From: VGEM01 sp033764265
GTDB taxonomy: Bacteria > Pseudomonadota > Alphaproteobacteria > Rhodospirillales > Rhodospirillaceae
Assembly: GCA_033764265.1 (NCBI GenBank)
Contig: JANRJB010000092.1
Location: forward strand, 1-15,320
Direction: 5' to 3'
DNA length: 15,320 nucleotides
Shown: piece after piece, positions 1 to 6,988 of the stretch
Layout of the letters: each line of letters begins with the position of its first letter
Numbering within the stretch: the first letter of the stretch is position 1
The notes under the pieces: model-generated
What the model saw: only the letters and a program-made list of their open reading frames with translations
The model's database searches: none
What the model was told of the DNA's origin: nothing
Translations under genes and position numbers: made by a program

Positions 1-165
1 CCGTTCGGCGAACAGGAAGTGGGTGCGGTGCCCGAAGCTGCGCCGCACCACCGTCTGCCAGCCGGCGCGGTGAAAAAACGTGGCTTCGGCGCAGCGGTCC
101 ACGAACGCGTCCCAGCGCGCGTGCCCGGCGTCGTCGAGCGCCTTGATGACGAACTGCGATGTCAT
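1..165 (-). CDS. FemAB-like XrtA/PEP-CTERM-associated protein, N-terminal 55 residues (cut by window edge)
   Basis: Reading the minus strand from an ATG at 165-163 gives an open frame that runs off the left edge, beginning MTSQFVIKALDDAGHARWDAF. Residues 20-55 contain the segment EATFFHRAGWQTVV followed by RRSFGHRTHFLFAER. That is how I remember the start of the FemAB-like proteins of XrtA loci (TIGR03019). FemAB proteins are GNAT-fold enzymes that in the type cases transfer amino acids from aminoacyl-tRNA to peptidoglycan precursors. The substrate of the XrtA version is not established. The start lies only 3 nt after the deacetylase stop, so the gene is the next member of the same operon, probably translated by coupling. 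I see no clear Shine-Dalgarno sequence. The catalytic half is outside the window, so the family call rests on the N-terminus only. Confidence 0.85.
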   Translation of the reverse strand, partial: MTSQFVIKALDDAGHARWDAFVDRCAEATFFHRAGWQTVVRRSFGHRTHFLFAER

Positions 166-168
166 CCG

Positions 169-1068
169 TCAGCGTGGCCCGAGAGCGGCGGCGAACACGC
201 GGTCCATCCGGCTCCACTTGAATTCGCGCAACAGACGCGCCAGGCGCGATTCCATGACGTCGAGATTGGTGTAGTGGCGCAGACGCGACCGCCACGACAG
301 CCCCGACTCGCGCGGCTGGGCGTGGTCGACCTCCCACGGATGGAAATAGAAAATGGCCGATTGGCCGTCGCGGCGGTTGACCTGATCGATGGCCCAGCGC
401 GACCAGGCGTAAGGCAACAGCCGGAAGAACCCGCCACCGCCGCACGGCAGGTTGCGCCCGCCCAGACGCACGGTGGTGATCGGAAACTCCACCAGCGGCG
501 AGGCGGCATGGGGGCGGAAGGCGAAGCGCGGCGCCTGGGGCATGCCGTACAGGTCGTGGCGGATCGGGTTGACGCTGGAACTGTAGGTGTGGCCTTCCTC
601 GGCCAACACGTCGAACGCCCACAGGTTGCGCGGTCCGATCGAGAAGGTCGCGGCGCGGTAACCGTTGACGGAGACCCCCGCGACATTTTCCAGCGTGGCC
701 TTGGTGCGGCGCACGTCGGCGCGGAACGCGTCGGGCGACTGGGTGTGAGCGCGGATATGCTCGAACCCGTGGCTGCCCAGTTCATGGCCCTCGGCGACGA
801 TGCGGCGCACCAGGCCCGGATGGCGTTCGGCAACCCAGCCCAAGGTGAAAAACGTGCCGACCACGTCGGCCGCGGCGAACAGGTCGAGCACACGGTTGGT
901 GGCGTATTCCACCCGCGAGGCGCGGACGTCCCAGCTGTCGCGCCCGACCACATCGGCCAGCGCCTGCACCTGGAAGTATTCCTCGACATCCACCGACATC
1001 GCGTTGACGGTGCGGGTGTCGGCCGGCGGCGCGAGCGCGATCGGGTGAAACGCCGAACTGTGGTTCAC
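169..1068 (-). CDS. XrtA-system polysaccharide deacetylase (NodB-like)
   Basis: This 299-residue NodB-fold carbohydrate esterase (TIGR03006-like) is predicted to remove acetyl groups from N-acetylated sugars of the exopolysaccharide. Residues 25-33 read SVDVEEYFQ, the family's version of the catalytic Asp motif. Residues 99-104 (SHGFEH) hold the metal-binding His-x3-His. Residues 136-143 (GYRAATFS) are motif 3, and FHPWEVDH near residue 240 is the C-terminal His motif. I chose the GTG at 1068-1066 because it overlaps the ATPase stop as GTGA, a typical coupling arrangement, and keeps the conserved VNAM lead-in. An in-frame ATG at 999-997 is the alternative. The length suits the family. No signal peptide is evident, so as drawn it would be cytoplasmic or carried out by an unseen route. 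The Pro often found in motif 3 (RxP) is Ala here, and the fourth residue of DVEE is Glu where Asp is more usual. Confidence 0.93.
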   Translation of the reverse strand: MNHSSAFHPIALAPPADTRTVNAMSVDVEEYFQVQALADVVGRDSWDVRASRVEYATNRVLDLFAAADVVGTFFTLGWVAERHPGLVRRIVAEGHELGSHGFEHIRAHTQSPDAFRADVRRTKATLENVAGVSVNGYRAATFSIGPRNLWAFDVLAEEGHTYSSSVNPIRHDLYGMPQAPRFAFRPHAASPLVEFPITTVRLGGRNLPCGGGGFFRLLPYAWSRWAIDQVNRRDGQSAIFYFHPWEVDHAQPRESGLSWRSRLRHYTNLDVMESRLARLLREFKWSRMDRVFAAALGPR

Positions 1069-1913
1069 GCCGCCCCCGAGGCCGGGTGGGGCCGCCAGCT
1101 GTTGAACTCGGTCCGCAGATCCTCGGCCACTTCCGAAACCGTCTTGCCGTCGATGTCGTGGCGCTGTTCTAGGTAGGCGAACAACAGTACGCGGCTGAAC
1201 AGCACGTTGATCAGGCGGGGCACGCCGCCGGTCTCCTTGAATACCGCTTGGAAGGTGTCCGCGGCGACGCGCGGGTCGTCGCGCCAGCCGGCATGGCGCA
1301 GGCGGTGGATCAGGTAGTCGCGGGTTTCGTCCACTGACAGCGGACCCAGATGGTAGGTGGCGATGACGCGCTGGCGCAATTGCGCGAGATCGTTGCTGGC
1401 CATGCGGTCCCGGAACTCGGGCTGGCCCAACAGAAGAAGCTGCAGCGACGGCGGCCGCGCCACCTGCAGGTTTGACAGCATCCGCAGCTCTTCCAGGGCC
1501 TGCAATGACAGGTTTTGCGCCTCGTCGACGATGACCACCGCGCGCACGCCGCGCGCCGACGCGTTTTTCAGGAACGTCTGCAGCCGGATCAGCAGCGTGG
1601 CTTTGTCCAGGCCTTCCTGATTGATGCCGAAACCCGCCGCCACCAGCCGAAGCGTATCGTCGGCGCCGAGCTGGGTGGTGACCACGGTGGAAGTGACGAA
1701 CTTGGTCGGGTCGAGCGTGGCCAGGAAATGACCGACGAGGGTGGTCTTGCCCGCGCCGACTTCGCCGGTGATGACGACAAAGCCTTCGCCCTGGCTGAGG
1801 CCGAACGTCAGGTAGCCGACCGCGCGCTTGTGACCGTAGCTGGCGAAGAAATAGCGGTGATCGGGCGTCAGCTGAAACGGCGGCTCGGAAAACTTGAAGA
1901 ACTTCTCGTACAT
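1065..1913 (-). CDS. XrtA-associated AAA ATPase (ExeA-like)
   Basis: This 282-residue P-loop ATPase begins MYEKFFKFSEPPFQLTPDH, the usual opening of ExeA/GspA-like AAA proteins (TIGR03015 in XrtA loci). Walker A is GEVGAGKTT at residues 50-58 and Walker B is VVIVDE at 126-131, followed by AQN. GGVPRLIN in the C-terminal third matches the family's conserved GG-x-PR segment. The protein stops soon after the AAA module and lacks the C-terminal peptidoglycan-binding domain of Aeromonas ExeA, so it is probably a soluble cytoplasmic ATPase. Its role in XrtA loci is unproven; assembly or energising of export is the usual guess. It sits 12 nt after the outer-membrane barrel gene, with AGGG near the barrel's stop as a possible ribosome site, and its stop overlaps the deacetylase start by 4 nt. 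Confidence 0.95.
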   Translation of the reverse strand: MYEKFFKFSEPPFQLTPDHRYFFASYGHKRAVGYLTFGLSQGEGFVVITGEVGAGKTTLVGHFLATLDPTKFVTSTVVTTQLGADDTLRLVAAGFGINQEGLDKATLLIRLQTFLKNASARGVRAVVIVDEAQNLSLQALEELRMLSNLQVARPPSLQLLLLGQPEFRDRMASNDLAQLRQRVIATYHLGPLSVDETRDYLIHRLRHAGWRDDPRVAADTFQAVFKETGGVPRLINVLFSRVLLFAYLEQRHDIDGKTVSEVAEDLRTEFNSWRPHPASGAA

Positions 1914-1925
1914 GCGCGCGCCGCC

Positions 1926-3515
1926 CTAGAACCGGCGGCTGAGCGACAGCACGCCGACGTTCTCGCGCGAATTGATGATGTCCGAGGTCCGATCGGAGAA
2001 GATATACTGCAACGACAGGTAGACCGAGGGCCCAAGCTGGTAGTCGAGTTGCGCGGAGGCCGAGATGTCCTCGGTCGACACCGCCGGAAGCGGGCCGGGC
2101 AGCGGCGCGCCGGCGACCGGCGCGGTCTTGCCATAGTTGCCCTGCACCGACGCCGTCACGCGTGGCGCCAGCTGGCGGCCGAGGCTGAGGCCGACCGACC
2201 ATTGATCGGTCTCGACCGTATTGGCGTTGCGGATCTCGTACGATCCGGTCAGCGCATAAGAGTTTCGGCCGATCTGCCCGCCGACCGAGGCCTGGGCGCG
2301 GTTGCTGCGGAAGGCCTGGTCCGATAGGTCGAAATTCGGGTCGGTGACGTTGGGATCAAGGCCGGTGATCGGGTCGATCAGGTTGCCGCCCTCGTCGCGG
2401 ATCACGCCGCCGAGGTTGCCGCCGAAGCGCTGCTGCTGGGTCTCGATAGATTCGGTGTACGAGGCGCGGACCGCGAGCCACTCGCGCGGCGCGTATGAAA
2501 CGCTGGCGTCAAACGTCGGCCCGCCGTACCGATAGCCGCCCTCGAGGCGGATTTCGGTGCGGTCGCTGGGCCGCCACTCGAAGCCGGCGCGGCCATAGGG
2601 TTCCTGCGTGGCCTCGTTCAGCGTGGCTTCCTCGATATCGTCGTAGCCGCCCGAGGCGAGCAGCAACGTGGCCGCGGAGACCCGATAGCTCAGCGTCGCC
2701 TGACCGTTGCGGCGCTTGGAATTGTCGCCGCCGATGGCGCCGACCGGCCGGTTCGAGAGCTTGGTGTCGCTCGCGCTGCCCGACAGCGTCCAGCCGAAAC
2801 GGCCGAACGCGGGTCCTGCGGCGATCGAGATGTCGGCCGAGTGGGTATAGGAGTCCGAGGCCGGGGCGTCGGCGGCGGTATCGATCGGCGGGTCGAGGAA
2901 GTTCGATCCCTGGAACGAATAGCCGGCCTGGAATGACGCGAAATCGCCGGCGCGGGCACGAAATGTCGGGTCAACCGAATAGGTCAGCACCTGGGTCTGG
3001 TTCTGGCCGATGGATCGTTCGGTCGCCGGCTGCGCGCCGCCGACGGTGGTGGACTGCAGCTGTGTCGCCGCGTTGGCGGCGATGTTGAAATAGTCCTGAA
3101 TAAGATCGAGATCGCCGTTCAGCAGGCCGCTGTAGCGTTCTGAGTTCAGGTTAGTCTTGTGGGCGTAATAGTCGAAGCCCAGGTCGACCGCGAGGTTGAT
3201 GCGACCGCGATTGCCGTTGCCACGCAGCGCCGCGCGGGCGACCGCGGTGCCGATCACGTCGGTTTCCTTCGCGGTCTCGCTGACCAGCACGTTGTCGGTG
3301 ACGGTGGTGTCGATCGACCCGCCGGCGCGGAACAGCCAGGGCGGCTCCGGCGCCGTGGCCTGGCCGCGCGTTTGGCCGACGGCGGTGGCGCCGAACCCGG
3401 CCACGGCCAGCGCAGCGGCTGCCGTCGCGCACAGTCCGCGGTACACCGCATCCCCGACAGGCGCGCTGCCGGCGGCGAACCGCATCGATGGTGTGCGCGC
3501 GTCGCCCATGGCCAT
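1926..3515 (-). CDS. TIGR03016-type XrtA-associated outer-membrane beta-barrel protein
   Basis: This 529-residue protein has an N-terminal hydrophobic segment (about residues 26-46, ending in an AVGQ-like cleavage region near 47) that reads as a Sec signal peptide with a long N-region. After it, short amphipathic strands rich in Tyr, Phe and alternating residues recur to the end, separated by Asn/Asp/Gly-rich turns. The last residue is Phe (SLSRRF), the BAM recognition signature of outer-membrane barrels. Length, position between the autokinase and ATPase genes, and composition match the TIGR03016 family. Its function is not established. The ATG at 3515-3513 lies 1 nt after the autokinase stop, which suggests coupling. 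Later in-frame ATGs at 3509 and 3485 would still keep the signal peptide. The family call is strong; any statement of a pore or assembly role is inference. Confidence 0.88.
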   Translation of the reverse strand: MAMGDARTPSMRFAAGSAPVGDAVYRGLCATAAAALAVAGFGATAVGQTRGQATAPEPPWLFRAGGSIDTTVTDNVLVSETAKETDVIGTAVARAALRGNGNRGRINLAVDLGFDYYAHKTNLNSERYSGLLNGDLDLIQDYFNIAANAATQLQSTTVGGAQPATERSIGQNQTQVLTYSVDPTFRARAGDFASFQAGYSFQGSNFLDPPIDTAADAPASDSYTHSADISIAAGPAFGRFGWTLSGSASDTKLSNRPVGAIGGDNSKRRNGQATLSYRVSAATLLLASGGYDDIEEATLNEATQEPYGRAGFEWRPSDRTEIRLEGGYRYGGPTFDASVSYAPREWLAVRASYTESIETQQQRFGGNLGGVIRDEGGNLIDPITGLDPNVTDPNFDLSDQAFRSNRAQASVGGQIGRNSYALTGSYEIRNANTVETDQWSVGLSLGRQLAPRVTASVQGNYGKTAPVAGAPLPGPLPAVSTEDISASAQLDYQLGPSVYLSLQYIFSDRTSDIINSRENVGVLSLSRRF

Positions 3516-3516
3516 C

Positions 3517-4476
3517 CTAGTATTGGCCGTAGTAGCCGAACCGGTCGCGCCCGCCAGCCATGGTCGCGCGGTTCAGGATGAAGTGCACGTTCGGGCAGGC
3601 ATTGACCATCGGCAGCGCTTCATTGATCGCGGCCTTGGTCGTTTCACCGGCCGAGACCACCATGATGACATGACCGACATGCAGCGCCAGCACGCCCGGC
3701 TCCGACGATGCCAGAATCGGCGGCGTATCGAAAATGATGAAGCGGTCCTGGTAGCGCGAGGCGATTTCGTCGACCAGCTTGGTCATGCTCTGGCTGGCGA
3801 ACAGTTCGGTCGCCGCCTCGACCGGCTGGCCCGAGGGGATCACCGCCAGGTTGGGAATGTTGGTGCGCAGCATGACGTCGGCGACCGCGAGCTTGGGGTC
3901 GAGCAGCACGTCCATAATGCCCTTGCGATCGGCGATCCCGAGCTTGCGGCTCAGGTCCATGCGCCGGATGTCGCAGTCGATCAGCAGGACATACAAGTCG
4001 CGCTCGGACGCCACGCTCATCGCCAAATTGATGGACGTGAAGGTCTTGCCGTCGCCTGGCTTGCAGCTCGTCACCATCACGACGTGGCTGAACTGGGAGT
4101 TGGTGGCAGTGCGGTCGAATGCCGAACGCAATAGCGGGCGCTTGATGATGCGGTATTCCTCGGCGATCAGCGAACGCTGGTTCTGGGGTGTGAGAAAGCC
4201 TTCCTTCTGCAACCTGACCAGATCGATCTCGATGGTCGGCTGCAAGGCGCGGCGGGCCAGCACCCGTTCGGCGTCGGATGTCGACATGGGCGGCGACATG
4301 GGCGGCGACATGGTCGGCGACGCCGCCGCTGGCGGCGGCGCGGGCCTGGCGGCGACAGCGTCGGCCACGACGGGGCGGCGCGGTTCGGCCGGCGGCGGTT
4401 CGGCCGCGCGGGTGGGGTTGGAAATCTGTTCGGAAAGGCGTCCGATCAAATCAATGGGGGGTCGCTTTTCGGACAT
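3517..4476 (-). CDS. XrtA-associated tyrosine autokinase (BY-kinase)
   Basis: This 319-residue protein belongs to the CpsD/CapB-type bacterial tyrosine kinases (TIGR03018 in XrtA loci). Walker A is SCKPGDGKT at residues 137-145, Walker A' is VLLIDCDIR at 163-171, and the Walker B-like IIFDTPP is at 247-253. The C-terminus ends FGYYGQY, giving a three-tyrosine cluster (315, 316, 319) suited to trans-autophosphorylation. EEYRIIKRPL at 106-115 is the oligomerisation motif region. As in other XrtA loci, the kinase and its membrane partner are separate proteins. The partner is the chain-length protein encoded 33 nt upstream. Cycles of phosphorylation are thought to control polymer length and export. 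Residues 21-68 are Pro/Ala-rich and low-complexity, with a short MSPP repeat, and are probably a disordered linker. Confidence 0.95.
   Translation of the reverse strand: MSEKRPPIDLIGRLSEQISNPTRAAEPPPAEPRRPVVADAVAARPAPPPAAASPTMSPPMSPPMSTSDAERVLARRALQPTIEIDLVRLQKEGFLTPQNQRSLIAEEYRIIKRPLLRSAFDRTATNSQFSHVVMVTSCKPGDGKTFTSINLAMSVASERDLYVLLIDCDIRRMDLSRKLGIADRKGIMDVLLDPKLAVADVMLRTNIPNLAVIPSGQPVEAATELFASQSMTKLVDEIASRYQDRFIIFDTPPILASSEPGVLALHVGHVIMVVSAGETTKAAINEALPMVNACPNVHFILNRATMAGGRDRFGYYGQY
4283..4318. repeat. Three 12-bp tandem repeats inside the autokinase gene
   Basis: The unit GACATGGGCGGC occurs twice exactly (4283-4294, 4295-4306) and once with one mismatch (4307-4318). On the minus strand it encodes the MSPPMSPPMS-like stretch in the Pro-rich N-terminal linker of the tyrosine autokinase. 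The 12-bp unit keeps frame, so copy-number change would alter linker length in steps of four residues without frameshift. Confidence 0.8.
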
Positions 4477-4509
4477 GTGCAGATCGGCGCCAAGAACCTA
4501 TGTGAAATC

Positions 4510-6099
4510 TCAAAGCAGGACGGTCGACAGCTGATCAGGCAGATTGGATAAGTTCGGGGTCCAGTACATGAACAGACCGAACAGCACGATCAGCCCGGCG
4601 GTGGCCACGCCGAACCGGCCGTGCATGGCCAGCAACGACTTCTTGGCGGTCTCGATCATCACGGCCGGGGACACACTGCCGAGGAAGCTGTAGTCGGCGA
4701 AATCGGCCAGATCTTCGGGTCGGCTGATGTTGCCGTCGATCTGCGACAAGAGCACGATGAACCCCGCCCCGGCTACCAAGCCGAACACCAGCACGATGGT
4801 ATTGAATAACCGGCGCTGCGGCCCCGACGGATTCAACGGCACTTCGGGCGCTGCAATGATGCGGAACTGCACCGGCTCGGTGCTGGAGTCTGCGGCCTGG
4901 GCGATGCGCGCGGATTCACGGCGCATCAGCAAGTTCTCGTAGTTGCTCTTCATCACCTGGTAGTCGCGATTGAGACTGGTGAACTCGGCCTCAACGCGCG
5001 GGGCCTCCGCCGCCTTGCGTTCGAGGTCCAGCATTACCTTCTTGGTGTTCTCGACCCGGCGCTGCAGGCTGGCCACCAGGCTCTCGGCGTCGGCCAGCTT
5101 CATGCCCATCTGCGCGTGCAACGGGTTGGGCACCTGGGAGCGCGGGGCCGCGGCGGTGTCTGGCGCGCCCGGTTCCGGCACGGCCGTCTGCTCGTTGATC
5201 AGCTCTTGCATCGCGGCCTGGACGCGCAGCACGTCGGGGTGCTTTTCGGTGTACATCAGGCGCAGGTCGTCCAGGCGGGCCTGCATCGCCGCGATACGCT
5301 GCTGCAGGGATTGCGGGGCGCCGCCGACGACCACCTGCGGCGCGGAGTTGATATCGAGGAACTGCGGCGTGCCTTCGAGCTGCTTGCGGGTGTTGTCGCG
5401 CATGACCATCGCGTCCTGCAGGTCGTTCTCGGCGCGCTCGACGTCTTCCTTGGCGATCTGCAGGCGGGCGGCGAAATTCTCGGACTTGGACGAGAAAAAA
5501 TCGATGTACTTGACCTTGAAATCGGCCAGGCGCGCCTCGGCCTCGGTCAGCTGCTTTTCGTAATCGTCGATCTGTTCCTCGATGAACGAACGCGCGGTTT
5601 GGATGTCCTCGCGTTTATTGCCGACGCTGTTTTCGACGAAGATGGTCAAGAGCGCCTGGACGACGTCGCGCGCCACGCGCGGCGAATTGTCGATGTATTC
5701 GAGCTGGAACAGGTTGGTGCCCTGCGCGCGCAGGGCGATACGGCTCTCCAGCTGGTCGATCAGCTTTTCCAGGCCCTCGTCGGAATTGGTGGACTTATCA
5801 AGGTCGGTCATTTGCGCGACGCGCTGCAGGTTCGGCCGGCTGGTCAGGGTGCGCTGCATCACGAGCACCTCTTGATCGCGCGAATTGTCATCGGCGTTGA
5901 CCGAGATGCCCTTCAGCAGCGGGTTCAGGAGGGACATGGTGTCGACGTAGAATCGGGCTTCCGACGAGTAGCGGTCTGGCAGTGCGGCGACGCCGACCCA
6001 GCCCAGGCAGCAGACCAGCCACGCTGTGCCCAGCGCCAGCCAGCGCCGGCGCCAGATGAGCTGCAGGTAGTAGACGGTCAGACCCTTGACGTTTTCCAT
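4510..6099 (-). CDS. XrtA-system polysaccharide chain-length determinant (Wzz/GumC-like)
   Basis: This 529-residue inner-membrane polysaccharide co-polymerase (TIGR03007-like) is predicted to set polymer length and link the membrane machinery to the export lipoprotein. A first membrane helix lies at about residues 22-39, followed by the Wzz domain (YSSEARFYVDT at 44-54). A long periplasmic coiled-coil region spans about 160-400. The Pro-rich PCP signature PEVPLNPSGPQR is at 418-429, and a second membrane helix lies at about 432-451. A further hydrophobic segment at 496-513 lies near the C-terminus, so the topology may include a third helix. There is no kinase domain; that activity comes from the adjacent autokinase gene. 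AGGG lies about 10 nt before the ATG. A 99-nt gap separates it from the export gene, the largest gap inside the operon. Confidence 0.95.
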   Translation of the reverse strand: MENVKGLTVYYLQLIWRRRWLALGTAWLVCCLGWVGVAALPDRYSSEARFYVDTMSLLNPLLKGISVNADDNSRDQEVLVMQRTLTSRPNLQRVAQMTDLDKSTNSDEGLEKLIDQLESRIALRAQGTNLFQLEYIDNSPRVARDVVQALLTIFVENSVGNKREDIQTARSFIEEQIDDYEKQLTEAEARLADFKVKYIDFFSSKSENFAARLQIAKEDVERAENDLQDAMVMRDNTRKQLEGTPQFLDINSAPQVVVGGAPQSLQQRIAAMQARLDDLRLMYTEKHPDVLRVQAAMQELINEQTAVPEPGAPDTAAAPRSQVPNPLHAQMGMKLADAESLVASLQRRVENTKKVMLDLERKAAEAPRVEAEFTSLNRDYQVMKSNYENLLMRRESARIAQAADSSTEPVQFRIIAAPEVPLNPSGPQRRLFNTIVLVFGLVAGAGFIVLLSQIDGNISRPEDLADFADYSFLGSVSPAVMIETAKKSLLAMHGRFGVATAGLIVLFGLFMYWTPNLSNLPDQLSTVLL

Positions 6100-6131
6100 G
6101 GCACGCTACCCTAGGCTCGGGTCCGCCGCGT

Positions 6132-6151
6132 CGCCGTCGACCGAGACGGCG
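6132..6151. repeat. Small inverted repeat between export and chain-length genes
   Basis: CGCCGTC at 6132-6138 and its exact reverse complement GACGGCG at 6145-6151 flank a 6-nt loop. It sits in the 99-nt gap (6100-6198) after the export gene stop. No T-run follows on the minus strand, so it does not look like a simple intrinsic terminator. It could be an mRNA-processing or stability hairpin, or chance in GC-rich DNA. Confidence 0.35.
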
Positions 6152-6198
6152 GTGTTCGCGGCTCAGGTCCGACCGACGAATCGGCCCTGACGGCCCGA

Positions 6199-6825
6199 TC
6201 AGAACCAGCTTTGCGGGATGATGACGATGTCGCCCGGCAATACGTAGGCATTGGCCGACACGTCGCCGTCATTGAGCAGGTCATCGAGACGAACCCGGTA
6301 ACTGGACATCTCGCCGCTGGAGGAGCGGCGCACGATCACCGAATCGTTACCGGCGGCGAATTCGGTCAAACCGCCGACCTGGATCATCAGGTCGAGCACA
6401 GTCATGTTGCGGCGGAACGGCACGGCCTGCGGCTGGGTGGCCTCGCCCACCACCCGGATCTGCCGATCGAACGGTCCGACGAAATTGCTGACGATGACCG
6501 TGACGCGAGGCTCCTGCACCACTTCGCCCAGCACTTTCTCGATGTCTTTGGCCAACTCGGTCGGCGTGCGGCCCGAGGCCTGCAGATCGTCGATCAAGGG
6601 CACCGAAATCTTGCCGTCGGGCCTGACGATGACGTTGGTGGACAGATCAGGTTGCCGCCACACGAAAATCTGCAGCTGATCGGTCGGACCGACGATGTAG
6701 GAGCTGTCCTCCTCCATCGAGGGCGGGGCCGAACTCGGCGCATCCGGCAGACCGGAACACCCGGCCACGGCCAGCGCCATGCCGCCGATCGCAAGGCCGC
6801 TCAACAGTTTGTCTAGAATGCCCAT
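6199..6825 (-). CDS. XrtA-system polysaccharide export lipoprotein (Wza-like, short form)
   Basis: From the ATG at 6825-6823 the product has 208 residues. It starts with a lipoprotein signal (MGILDKLLSGLAIGG..., lipobox VAGC with the lipidated Cys at 23). Next comes a polysaccharide-export (PES/Poly_export) domain, from YIVGPTDQLQIFVWRQPDL to about residue 120, including the conserved VRPDGKISVPLI. A soluble-ligand-binding beta-grasp (SLBB) unit follows, with VVGEATQPQAVPFRRNMTVLD. It ends PGDIVIIPQSWF with no C-terminal amphipathic helix, whereas Wza uses such a helix to cross the outer membrane. This matches the short TIGR03027 family. An in-frame ATG at 6870-6868 would add 15 residues before the signal; neither start has a convincing Shine-Dalgarno. 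I prefer the inner start because it gives a compact signal peptide. It is the first gene of the minus-strand operon. Confidence 0.92.
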   Translation of the reverse strand: MGILDKLLSGLAIGGMALAVAGCSGLPDAPSSAPPSMEEDSSYIVGPTDQLQIFVWRQPDLSTNVIVRPDGKISVPLIDDLQASGRTPTELAKDIEKVLGEVVQEPRVTVIVSNFVGPFDRQIRVVGEATQPQAVPFRRNMTVLDLMIQVGGLTEFAAGNDSVIVRRSSSGEMSSYRVRLDDLLNDGDVSANAYVLPGDIVIIPQSWF

Positions 6826-6988
6826 TGGACTACAACCGGCGCGCCGGTCCCCTGCCTCGACACTATTCATTTCTATTGCTAATCAATGCGATAAGCAACC
6901 TCCAAGGCATCGATTCCCGGGTGTTTGCGGCCGCTTTGGCTGCACCTGGAGCGAACCGGGTACAGTTTGGGATCGGTTCCGGCGAGGG
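6826..6988. promoter_or_regulatory. Divergent intergenic region, probable promoters for both directions
   Basis: The region separates the EPS operon (minus) from the GNAT gene (plus). Positions 6865-6900 are clearly more AT-rich than their surroundings. On the minus strand they give TTGCTT, 17 nt, then TAGAAA, a weak sigma70-like match (3 and 4 of 6). If that is the promoter, the outer ATG at 6870 would lie upstream of the transcript start, in favour of the 6825 start. On the plus strand TACAGT at 6961-6966 could be a -10 element for the GNAT gene, with no good -35. A NotI-like palindrome GCGGCCGC lies near 6928. All assignments are by eye and weak. Confidence 0.3.

Noticed and set aside
19..1176. 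Long plus-strand frame (385 codons) opposite the deacetylase and ATPase genes
   Set aside because: The protein is Arg/Gly/Ala/His-rich with no motif, and it lies fully antisense to two well-supported genes. It is a GC-bias shadow. The same holds for 1515-2327, 5116-6114, 6211-6816 and 14511-15179 on the plus strand.
169..2202. A 677-codon minus-strand frame that could be read as one large protein
   Set aside because: Only the last 299 codons are the deacetylase. The rest is out of frame with, and overlaps, the ATPase and barrel genes and has shadow composition.
6779..6988. Upstream ATG (6779) as the start of the GNAT protein
   Set aside because: It would extend into the export gene on the opposite strand and add 70 residues of non-family sequence. 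The ATG at 6989 has a purine-rich GGCGAGGG directly before it.
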